This document shows, in pieces, positions 14,011-20,538 of a stretch of DNA of 37,969 nucleotides. The number at the start of each line of letters is the position of its first letter. Positions within the stretch are counted from its first letter, which is position 1. Position numbers and translations under genes: made by a program. Under the pieces are notes generated by a model. That model was not told where the DNA came from. It did not search any database and saw only the letters and a list, made by a program, of their open reading frames with translations. Source of the stretch: Phytohabitans sp036906915 (GTDB lineage Bacteria > Actinomycetota > Actinomycetes > Mycobacteriales > Micromonosporaceae); contig NZ_JBAKHX010000076.1 in assembly GCF_036906915.1 (NCBI RefSeq), positions 1 to 37,969 of the forward strand, read 5' to 3'.

Positions 14011-17000
14011 CTAGGCGAGCTTATAGGCGCGGATCACCGTCTGCTCCACTGTGTTGCCTGACTCGTCCTCGGCGACCGCCCGCAGCGACACGTAACCAGG
14101 GCCGACGGGGTGCTGGAGCACGACCGCGCCGGCCGCTACCGGCGTCTCCACCCAGGTCTTGCCGTCGTCGTACGACACCTCCACGCGCAGAGACGCGTTC
14201 GGGGCGGCCGCCGAGTCGGGTTGCGGGGTGACGGTCACCGGGATCGTCGCGGGGCGGCCGGCGGGGGCGGCGTTTTCGCTGTTGACCGGCGGCGCGAACT
14301 GCACCGTCGACAGCGGCATCCGCACCGCTTTCTCCCCGTCCACGTGACCGGACCGGAACGTCCACGCCACCCGCACCTCGGTCGACAGCGTCGCCGGGCC
14401 GGCCCGCTGCGCCACCATCTCCAGGCGGTACCGCGCCGGCGCGGGCGGCACCTCGAACTCTCCGTTCAGCTCGCCGAGCTCGGCCACCTGGCTGCCGTCG
14501 CTGAAGAGCGTGATCCGGCCCGTCGCGATGCCCGAGTACCCGGCCCGGCCCACCCCGTCGCCGTACAGCGGGGCGAGCACGAGCAGCTTGTCACCGGTGC
14601 GGGTCACCCATTGGTGCTCGTACGCCGGTGACGCCACCGTCGGGCCGAACACGCCGCGGCTCCACTGCTCCTGGTACGCCTGTCCGGCCTTGTAGTCCAG
14701 TGGCGGCGCGACGGTGGTCGTGACGTACGCGTCGGCGGTCATCTCGTCGAACGACCGGAACCACCGCATCCGCCCGCCCGCGTTGTAGTACTCGGTGCGG
14801 GTGGACGGCAGCGCGAACGGCAGTGGGTGCGCGAAGCCGCCCATCAGCGTGTCCGGCAGCACCGGCCAGGCCAGCTTCCGTCCCGTGGTGCCGGCCGCCT
14901 CGTGCCCGTGGTCGGCCCGCACCGTGGCAAGGTCAGCGGCCGTCAGCTGCTGCGACATTCCGGTGATCATGTGATTTTCGGTGAGCCAGCCCAGCAGGTA
15001 CGCGGCGTCCGGCGCCTCGAACGTCGCCGTCACCCGCGACACGAACCCCGCCGACGTGCCGGCGTCGACCGCGGCGGCGTACAGGCCGGAGAAGGTGCGG
15101 CCGAGTGTGCCCACCTCGACCGTGCGCCCGGTGGCGACCGCGCTGGCCGCCACCTCGGCGAACGCCTGACCGGCGTCCGCGCGCGGCACCGACACCGACA
15201 GCGGCGCGCCCCGCCGCGCGTCCAGCGTCACGGTCAACGCGCCGCCCACGTCGAGGCTTGGCTGGGCCAGCATCGTCGTGGCATAGCCGGCACCGTCCGG
15301 CCCGGTGATCGCGCTGAGCACCGCGTACCGGCCCTTCGGCAGCCGGGTGCGCACGGTACCGGTGGATGCGGGCAGGGTGCGGGCGATCTTGCCGTCCCAG
15401 CTCGCCAGCACCGTCACGTACCCCTCGGCTGGGGCGCCGTCGCGCCCCAGGTGCGCCACCGTTACCTCGTAGCTCTCCACCTCGCGATCGAACGCCACCG
15501 GCGTGACCAGGTCGCCGGCCGTCAGGTGGCCGGTGAGCAGCCCGTCCGGCCCGTCCACCCGGCCGTCGACGGTCACCGTGACCTCGGCGGTGCCGCCCGC
15601 GGGCACGGTGACAGTCGTCGGCTCGACGACGACCATGGCGGCCGGCAGCCCGTCGACAGCCGGCGTGAGGGTGATCGGCTCGGTGCCGTCGTTGCGGTAC
15701 GTGACTGTCTTCGTGACCGGGGAGTCGTCGTCGTGCGGCCACGGTTGCCGGCCGAAGCTGAGGCTCGCCGGCACGGCGGTGACCGTCCGGGTGACCGCCG
15801 CGGCCACATCGAGCCGCCCGGCGCCCTGCGCGAACACGCTCAGCGCCGGATCGGGCTTCGCCGCACCCATCAGGCCGGCCTTGAGCTGCGCCGGGGTCCA
15901 GTCGGGACGCCGCTGGGCGAGGATCGCGGCGGCACCAGCGGCGTGTGGGGCGGCCATGGAAGTACCAGACAAGGTGGCGTGCGTGTCACCCGGCAGCGTC
16001 GAATCGGCGCTGCGCGCGGCGGTGATGTCGACGCCCGGGGCGGTGAGGTCCGGCTTGAGCGCGCCATCCTCGGCGCGCGGGCCCTGGCTGGAGAAGTCGC
16101 CGAGCCTGTCGGCCTTCGTGACCGCGCCGACCGCGAGCGCCGCGTCCGCCGTGGCCGGCGACGAGATCGTGCCCGCACCCGGGATGTTGCCCGCCGCGAC
16201 CACGAAGAGCGTGCCGTGCGCGGCGGTCAGCGTCTGCACCGCCCGCTCGACCGGGTCGAGTCCGGGCGTGTCAGGGCCGCCAAGGCTGAGGTTGGCGACC
16301 GTGGCGCCCTGCGTGGCCGCCCACTCCATCCCGGCGACGATCCACGACTCGGAACACCCGCCGGCCACACACACCTTGCCGTCGAGCAGTCGCGCGCCCG
16401 GCGCCACACCGTCGGCACCGGCCACCGTCGCCGCCACGTGCGTGCCGTGGCCGGTGCGGTCCTTGTCGTCTTCGGCGCCCGCGGTGAAGTTCTGCCGCGC
16501 GGTCACCCGGCCCGCCAGATCCGGATGAGCGGCGTCCACCCCGCTGTCGAGCACCGCGACCGTACTGCCGGTGCCGTCGAAGCCAGCCGCCCACGCCGCC
16601 GGTGCCCCGACCTGCGGCACGCTCTCGTCCAGAGCCGGCTGGCGCAGCCCGTCGAGCCAGATCGCGTCGACGCCGATGGTCATCCGCCGCTCAGCCGGCC
16701 CGCCGACCGTGAACGTCGACCAGAAGGTGGTCAGCCTTCGCGTGTCGGCACTGACCGCGTGCCCCTCGACCGGCACCAGATCACGGACGACCCGCGCACC
16801 GCCCTCGGCCACTCGCTCACGCCCCCGGGCCCGCGCGTCGGTCCCGTCGTAGGTGACGATCAGCGGCAACTCGGCCAGCGCGTCATACCCATACTCGAAC
16901 AGGGTCGTGACGTCGAACAGCCGCGGATCCAGATCACCGGCCCGCAGCAGCGGCAGCGCATCAGCCGGAATCACATGCAGGTGAGTCCCGTCCCGCCGGG

Positions 17001-17226
17001 TCACGAACCGCATGTCCTCCCGCCCCGCGCCGGGTGTCACGGAGGCCTTGTCACCGGCGGTGACGGTGACACTGTCGCCACTGACGAGGGTGACAGAGCG
17101 GGCGTCCGCCGTGGGCGCGGCCGCGGCGGAGACGGCAGGCGCCGCTTCCCCTTCAGCGACAGCGGGTACGGCCGCAGCCGCACACAGCACCACAAGCGCG
17201 ACCACACCCCGCGTACCCACCCTCAC
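14011..17226 (-). CDS. Secreted subtilisin-like (S8) serine protease
   Basis: 1071 residues. Signal peptide at 1-26 (GVVALVVLCAAAAVPAVAEG), then a propeptide-like region to about 200. The catalytic domain holds D227 in STVAVLDSGVDAAHPDLAG, H260 in DRTGHGTHVAATVAG, oxyanion N347 in VVAAGNIPG and S423 in LSGTSMAAPHAAGAAAIL, so the triad is intact. Beyond about 480 comes a long beta-rich extension (RNDGTEPITLTPAVDGLPA, Ig-like segments), ending RAVAEDESGNTVEQTVIRAY. This layout is common in large actinobacterial exported proteases. GTG 17226 follows GGAGGTGG; the frame is open further upstream but the signal peptide fixes this start. No pro-peptidase substrate is obvious. It lies upstream of the crystallin-like gene on the same strand, about 280 nt apart. 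Confidence 0.93.
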   Translation of the reverse strand: MRVGTRGVVALVVLCAAAAVPAVAEGEAAPAVSAAAAPTADARSVTLVSGDSVTVTAGDKASVTPGAGREDMRFVTRRDGTHLHVIPADALPLLRAGDLDPRLFDVTTLFEYGYDALAELPLIVTYDGTDARARGRERVAEGGARVVRDLVPVEGHAVSADTRRLTTFWSTFTVGGPAERRMTIGVDAIWLDGLRQPALDESVPQVGAPAAWAAGFDGTGSTVAVLDSGVDAAHPDLAGRVTARQNFTAGAEDDKDRTGHGTHVAATVAGADGVAPGARLLDGKVCVAGGCSESWIVAGMEWAATQGATVANLSLGGPDTPGLDPVERAVQTLTAAHGTLFVVAAGNIPGAGTISSPATADAALAVGAVTKADRLGDFSSQGPRAEDGALKPDLTAPGVDITAARSADSTLPGDTHATLSGTSMAAPHAAGAAAILAQRRPDWTPAQLKAGLMGAAKPDPALSVFAQGAGRLDVAAAVTRTVTAVPASLSFGRQPWPHDDDSPVTKTVTYRNDGTEPITLTPAVDGLPAAMVVVEPTTVTVPAGGTAEVTVTVDGRVDGPDGLLTGHLTAGDLVTPVAFDREVESYEVTVAHLGRDGAPAEGYVTVLASWDGKIARTLPASTGTVRTRLPKGRYAVLSAITGPDGAGYATTMLAQPSLDVGGALTVTLDARRGAPLSVSVPRADAGQAFAEVAASAVATGRTVEVGTLGRTFSGLYAAAVDAGTSAGFVSRVTATFEAPDAAYLLGWLTENHMITGMSQQLTAADLATVRADHGHEAAGTTGRKLAWPVLPDTLMGGFAHPLPFALPSTRTEYYNAGGRMRWFRSFDEMTADAYVTTTVAPPLDYKAGQAYQEQWSRGVFGPTVASPAYEHQWVTRTGDKLLVLAPLYGDGVGRAGYSGIATGRITLFSDGSQVAELGELNGEFEVPPAPARYRLEMVAQRAGPATLSTEVRVAWTFRSGHVDGEKAVRMPLSTVQFAPPVNSENAAPAGRPATIPVTVTPQPDSAAAPNASLRVEVSYDDGKTWVETPVAAGAVVLQHPVGPGYVSLRAVAEDESGNTVEQTVIRAYKLA

Positions 17227-17300
17227 GTAGATCCACCTCCACAAATCACCAAAGCCAGACATAGACGAAAGCAGATGCCTCCAACTTCCGCAACCCCGCT

Positions 17301-17466
17301 CCACACCCGCGCCACGCCCGCGCCGCGCCACGCCCGCGCCGCTCCACGCCCGCGCCGCGCCGCGCCGCGCGAGGCGCTCCCCTCCCGGCGATCAAGGGCA
17401 AACGCACGTGGTTGGATCTCTTTTCCACGTGCGTTTGCCCTTGATCGATGGACTTCTCCTTGATCG
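17301..17466 (-). repeat. Composite palindromic element, copy B (inverted)
   Basis: Read on the minus strand it has the same order as copy A. Tail at 17466-17447 (reverse complement of GATGGACTTCTCCTTGATCG), identical over 20 nt to the tail of copy A 16.5 kb away. Hairpin arms 17390-17411 and 17425-17446 are perfect reverse complements (22 bp) around loop TTGGATCTCTTTT (17412-17424). Then GC-rich tandem repeats with a 16-nt period, CCACGCCCGCGCCGCG, at about 17301-17372. Each arm contains CACGTG. Confidence 0.9.
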
Positions 17467-17559
17467 CGGGACGGTTGGCCGCCGTCGAAGCCGCGGGCCG
17501 CGCCGACCCACCCGCCGGCGGCGCTCGGGCTGTTCAGCGGCACCGATCCGTCGCCTCGC

Positions 17560-17835
17560 CGATCAAGGACATCTTCATCGATCAAGGTCGAACGCACGTG
17601 GAAAAGAGATCAAAGCACGTGCGTTTGCCCTTGATCGGCGGGGCGAGGGCGGCCGCGGGCGGCGCGGAGGCGAGCGGCGCGCGGAGGGGTCAGCGGCGCG
17701 CGAGCGGCGCGCGCGGAGGCAAGCAGCGCGCGGAGGGGTCAGCGGCGCGCGAGGCGCGGAGGACCAGCGGCGCGGAAGGCCAGCGGCGCGGAAGGCCAGC
17801 GACGCGCGGGAGGCGGGAGGCGGGCGGCGGTGGGG
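17560..17835 (+). repeat. Composite palindromic element, copy C
   Basis: Tail CGATCAAGGACATCTTCATC (17560-17579), diverged from the tails of A and B in its middle. Hairpin arms 17580-17601 and 17615-17636 pair with three mismatches around loop AAAAGAGATCAAA (17602-17614), nearly the same loop as copy A. Next come irregular GC-rich repeats (AGCGGCGCGCGGAGGGGTC, AGCGGCGCGCG, GCGGAAGGCCA) to about 17825. Same orientation as copy A, opposite to copy B, so B and C form a head-to-head pair with a 93-nt centre. Confidence 0.85.
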
Positions 17836-18756
17836 TTAGGAGCGGGCTGGGGTGCGGGTGGCTATGGCGGCGGCCAGGCGACCAGCCGCGCCTTCGGCGG
17901 TGGCTAGGAACAGGGAAGGTTCGGTTAGTTCCAGCTCTACCAGCAACGGGCTGCCGTCTTCGCCGGGGATGACGTCGACGCGGGCGTACAGCAGCTGGTC
18001 GGGGCCGCCAGGGATGGCGGCCAGGGCCTGCGCGCCCACTGCCAGCTCGGCGTCGATCGGCACGCGGGGCTTGATGGTCTCTTCCTTGTACAGGCCGGTG
18101 GTGCCGGTGTCAGGCCCGTCGAGCATGGCGCCCTTGCGGATGGCGTGGCTGAACGCGAGCTTGCCGGACTCGTCGGGCAGGTACAGCAGCGCGGTCTCGC
18201 CGTACGTGTCGACGGCCGACAGGTAGGGCTGGATCATCACGGTGCGGCCGGCGGCGACCAGGCGGGCGGCGTGTTCGCGGGCCAGTTTGGCCTCGTCGGG
18301 GTCGCCTAGGCGGTACCGGCCGGTGTCGAGGCTGCCGGCACCCACGGCTGGCTTGATGACGTACGCCTCGCCGGCCGGCGGGGTCCAGGTGTCGTCGGTG
18401 GCCCACACGGTGGGTACGACGGGGACGCCGGCCGCAGCGAGCTCGCCCAGGTAGCGCTTGTCGGTGTTCCACCGGACGATGTCGGCGGGGTTGGCGAGGC
18501 CGGGAACGCGCGCCGCCCAGGCTACGAACTCGTCGCGGCGGGAGGTGTAGTCCCACGGCGAGCGGAGCACGACCAGGCCGAACGACGCCCAGTCGACGCC
18601 GGCCGCGTCCCAGGCCACCGGGGTCACCTCGACGCCGAGCGCGCGTAGGGGTTCGATCAGCAACCGGTCGTCGGGGTCGAGATCGGGCAGTTCGGCGCAG
18701 GTAACCAGAGCGACCCGGGATCGCTCCCGGGTCGCTGTGTCGGTGTTGACTGTCAC
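17836..18756 (-). CDS. ATP-grasp domain protein, substrate unknown
   Basis: 306 residues. N-terminal pre-ATP-grasp part (VALVTCAELPDLDPDDRLLI...VTPVAWDAAGVDWASFGLVV) with the LRSPWDYTSRRDEF segment typical of RimK/glutathione-synthetase-like and DcsG-like (D-cycloserine ligase) proteins. The ATP-grasp core has EAYVIKPAVGAGSLDTGRY (conserved nucleotide-binding Lys and Gly-rich loop), VMIQPYLSAVDTYGETALLY, and near the C-terminus YARVDVIPGEDGSPLLVELE with the metal-binding Asp/Glu. Such enzymes ligate a carboxylate to an amine or thiol using ATP. Nothing nearby fixes the substrate, and no cycloserine genes are present. GTG 18756 lies 21 nt after the stop of the small gene upstream, suggesting co-transcription. 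Confidence 0.85.
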   Translation of the reverse strand: MTVNTDTATRERSRVALVTCAELPDLDPDDRLLIEPLRALGVEVTPVAWDAAGVDWASFGLVVLRSPWDYTSRRDEFVAWAARVPGLANPADIVRWNTDKRYLGELAAAGVPVVPTVWATDDTWTPPAGEAYVIKPAVGAGSLDTGRYRLGDPDEAKLAREHAARLVAAGRTVMIQPYLSAVDTYGETALLYLPDESGKLAFSHAIRKGAMLDGPDTGTTGLYKEETIKPRVPIDAELAVGAQALAAIPGGPDQLLYARVDVIPGEDGSPLLVELELTEPSLFLATAEGAAGRLAAAIATRTPARS

Positions 18757-18777
18757 GGGTCTAGTGGTCCAGCCGGG

Positions 18778-19113
18778 TCAGCGGGCGAGATTCCGCCGGC
18801 CCATCGAGCGCCAGAGGTCGTTGCTCGGCCGCATCTGGTCCATGAGCTCGCGCTCCCACTCGTTCTCCACCTCGACGCCTGCCTTGACGCATGCCGTGCG
18901 CGCCACGTCGGTGGCCTCAGCGAACTGGTCTGTCCACACGCCGTCCTCCCCCACGAGGACGATCCGTGCGCCACGCTTGCCGACGTACTCGATGACCGCC
19001 TTAGCTCCCCCGTGCCCGGCGGCGAAGGCCCGAATGCCCGCGACGAGACCCGCAGGGGTCGACGCCGGAGCTGTCGGATCAGTAGCCAGCTTCGTATCGG
19101 AACCATCTGCCAT
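18778..19113 (-). CDS. Conserved-looking small protein of unknown function
   Basis: 111 residues from ATG 19113 (MADGSDTKLATDPTAPASTP, then AGLVAGIRAFAAGHGG). No signal peptide or membrane segment. An alpha/beta part (AKAVIEYVGKRGARIVLVGEDGVWTDQFAEA) is followed by a charged helix VENEWERELMDQM and a basic tail MGRRNLAR. I do not recognise a family. A GTG 48 nt upstream keeps the frame open, but a -10 box 7 nt before ATG 19113 favours a leaderless start here. It is followed by the ATP-grasp gene on the same strand, so the two may act together. Confidence 0.65.
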   Translation of the reverse strand: MADGSDTKLATDPTAPASTPAGLVAGIRAFAAGHGGAKAVIEYVGKRGARIVLVGEDGVWTDQFAEATDVARTACVKAGVEVENEWERELMDQMRPSNDLWRSMGRRNLAR

Positions 19114-19120
19114 GAGCCGA

Positions 19121-19126
19121 AGCCTA
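19121..19126 (-). promoter_or_regulatory. -10 box of small gene/ATP-grasp unit, leaderless
   Basis: TAGGCT on the minus strand (19126-19121), then 7 nt, then ATG 19113. Same geometry as ctaA and sufR. No -35 hexamer recognised and no ribosome-binding site. The upstream 19127-19323 is relatively AT-rich, separates this unit from the ctaB stop, and shows no gene. Confidence 0.4.
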
Positions 19127-19323
19127 TGCAGACGCAGACGGTTGGCGCGGGGCACCGACATTTTTTTGTGACGCCAATTACCCGGACCTTTGACACGTCA
19201 GGGCGACATCTTTGCCCGATTTTTCCGGACATACTGGCAAACGTTGGGGCGACAAATCCGACTTATTGCCGGCTGCCTAAAACCGGACCCGTAACTGCGG
19301 AGATTCGAGGCAAAAAGGACAAG

Positions 19324-20295
19324 CTATATGAGGGCGTCGGCGGCGACCGCGACGAAGAGGATCGTCAGGTACGTCGTCGACCAGTGGAACAGGCGCATCG
19401 GCTTCAGTGGCTCACCCCGCCGGGAGCGACCGACCAGCCGATGCGCCTCCAGTACAAAGAGCGCCCCGACGACCAGCGCCGTTACTCCGTACACCGGGCT
19501 CATGCCCAAAGGCCAGACCGCGAGTGACGTGACCAGGGTGAGCCACGCGAAGAGCAGGATCTCGGCATTGACGCGGCGTGCCGACGCGACCACCGGGAGC
19601 ATCGGAATGCCCGCCCGGGCGTAGTCGTCCTTGAACTTGATCGCCAGCGCGTAGAAGTGCGGCATCTGCCAGAAGAACACGACACCGAACAGCGCCCACG
19701 CGAGCGGCGACAGGCCACCCGTGACCGCCGCCCAGCCGATCAGCACCGGCGCCGCGCCGCACGCCCCGCCCCAGAAGGTGTTCTGCGGCGTCGAGCGCTT
19801 GAGCCACAGCGTGTAGATGACGTCGTAGTACACGATCGCGGCGAGCGTCAGCCCGGTGGCGAGCCAGTTGGTGAACGCGGCCATCAGCGCCACCGACACG
19901 ACACCGAGCACGAGGCCGAACACCAGCGCGCTGCGCGGTGCCACGCGGTGCGCGGGCAGCGGGCGACGCGACGTGCGCTTCATGACCTGGTCGATGTCGC
20001 GGTCGATGTAGCAGTTCAGCGCGTTCGCCGCGCCCGCCGCGAGGGAACCGCCGACCAGCACGACCGCCACCAGCCACAACGACGGCAGGCCGCCCGCGGC
20101 GAGCATCATCGCTGGCACGGTCGTCACGAGCAGCAGCTCGACGATGCGCGGCTTGGTGAGGGCGACGTACGCCTTGACCACCGCCGCCACGTCCGGCCGG
20201 GCCGACTCGCGGCGCCGCGCGAGGTCGCGCGGGGCGACCGGACGCGGATCGACGACACCCGGCGACGGCGCTGGGCGCTCGGTGATCATGCTCAC
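19324..20295 (-). CDS. ctaB: Protoheme IX farnesyltransferase CtaB (heme O synthase)
   Basis: 323 residues, UbiA-type prenyltransferase with about nine TM helices. It adds a farnesyl group to heme B, giving heme O, the substrate of CtaA. The first Asp-rich motif lies in NALNCYIDRDIDQVMKRTSR, and YVALTKPRIVELLLVTTVPA is the standard N-terminal helix. The second motif region is VIYTLWLKRSTPQNTFWGG, followed by FFWQMPHFYALAIKFKDDY. GTG 20295 has GGAAGGTGG 9 nt upstream; ATG 20289 is too far from that site. Divergent from tkt, as often seen in actinobacteria. Confidence 0.95.
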   Translation of the reverse strand: MSMITERPAPSPGVVDPRPVAPRDLARRRESARPDVAAVVKAYVALTKPRIVELLLVTTVPAMMLAAGGLPSLWLVAVVLVGGSLAAGAANALNCYIDRDIDQVMKRTSRRPLPAHRVAPRSALVFGLVLGVVSVALMAAFTNWLATGLTLAAIVYYDVIYTLWLKRSTPQNTFWGGACGAAPVLIGWAAVTGGLSPLAWALFGVVFFWQMPHFYALAIKFKDDYARAGIPMLPVVASARRVNAEILLFAWLTLVTSLAVWPLGMSPVYGVTALVVGALFVLEAHRLVGRSRRGEPLKPMRLFHWSTTYLTILFVAVAADALI

Positions 20296-20492
20296 GTAAC
20301 CAGGCCACCTTCCGGCGTCGCGGGCAGTTGGAGGGCGTCCGACCAGCAAGGTCAGCGTGCCGACCGACAGGGTACGCGCAGGGTTGATCCGTACTGACTA
20401 CGACCCCGTGTAGAAGACCGGGCGTGTGAGGCGTCACAGCTCGTGAATGGACGCGGCGTGAGATCCGGGCGCAGACGTTTAGCACGGGTAGA

Positions 20493-20498
20493 TAGGGT
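20493..20498 (+). promoter_or_regulatory. Possible tkt operon -10 box
   Basis: TAGGGT inside GATAGGGTC, 40 nt upstream of the tkt GTG, matching TANNNT. The same nine bases lie in the gap upstream region on the other strand (32306-32314). No clear -35 element seen. Confidence 0.35.
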
Positions 20499-20538
20499 CA
20501 ACGCAAGAGGGTCGACGCATTGCCGAGGAGCACACATC

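Larger units (their letters stand above)
17227..17835. other. 609-nt gene-free stretch with inverted pair of elements
   Basis: Between the protease start and the ATP-grasp stop. 17227-17300 should hold the protease promoter. 17301-17466 is palindromic element copy B (inverted). 17467-17559 is a GC-rich spacer with nothing recognisable. 17560-17835 is copy C plus long GC-rich short repeats running up to the ATP-grasp stop. Open frames cross this region only because of its GC content and repeat structure; I see no gene. Confidence 0.7.

Noticed and set aside
14827..17463. 878-codon open frame on the plus strand opposite the protease
   Set aside because: Arg/His/Gly-rich translation with no fold or motif; it mirrors the GC-biased codons of the S8 protease, which has an intact catalytic triad.
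17390..17636. Possible CRISPR or att sites from the repeated GATCAAGG/CACGTG strings
   Set aside because: No regular repeat-spacer array, no cas genes, integrase or tRNA nearby; the units are hairpins with conserved loops in both orientations.
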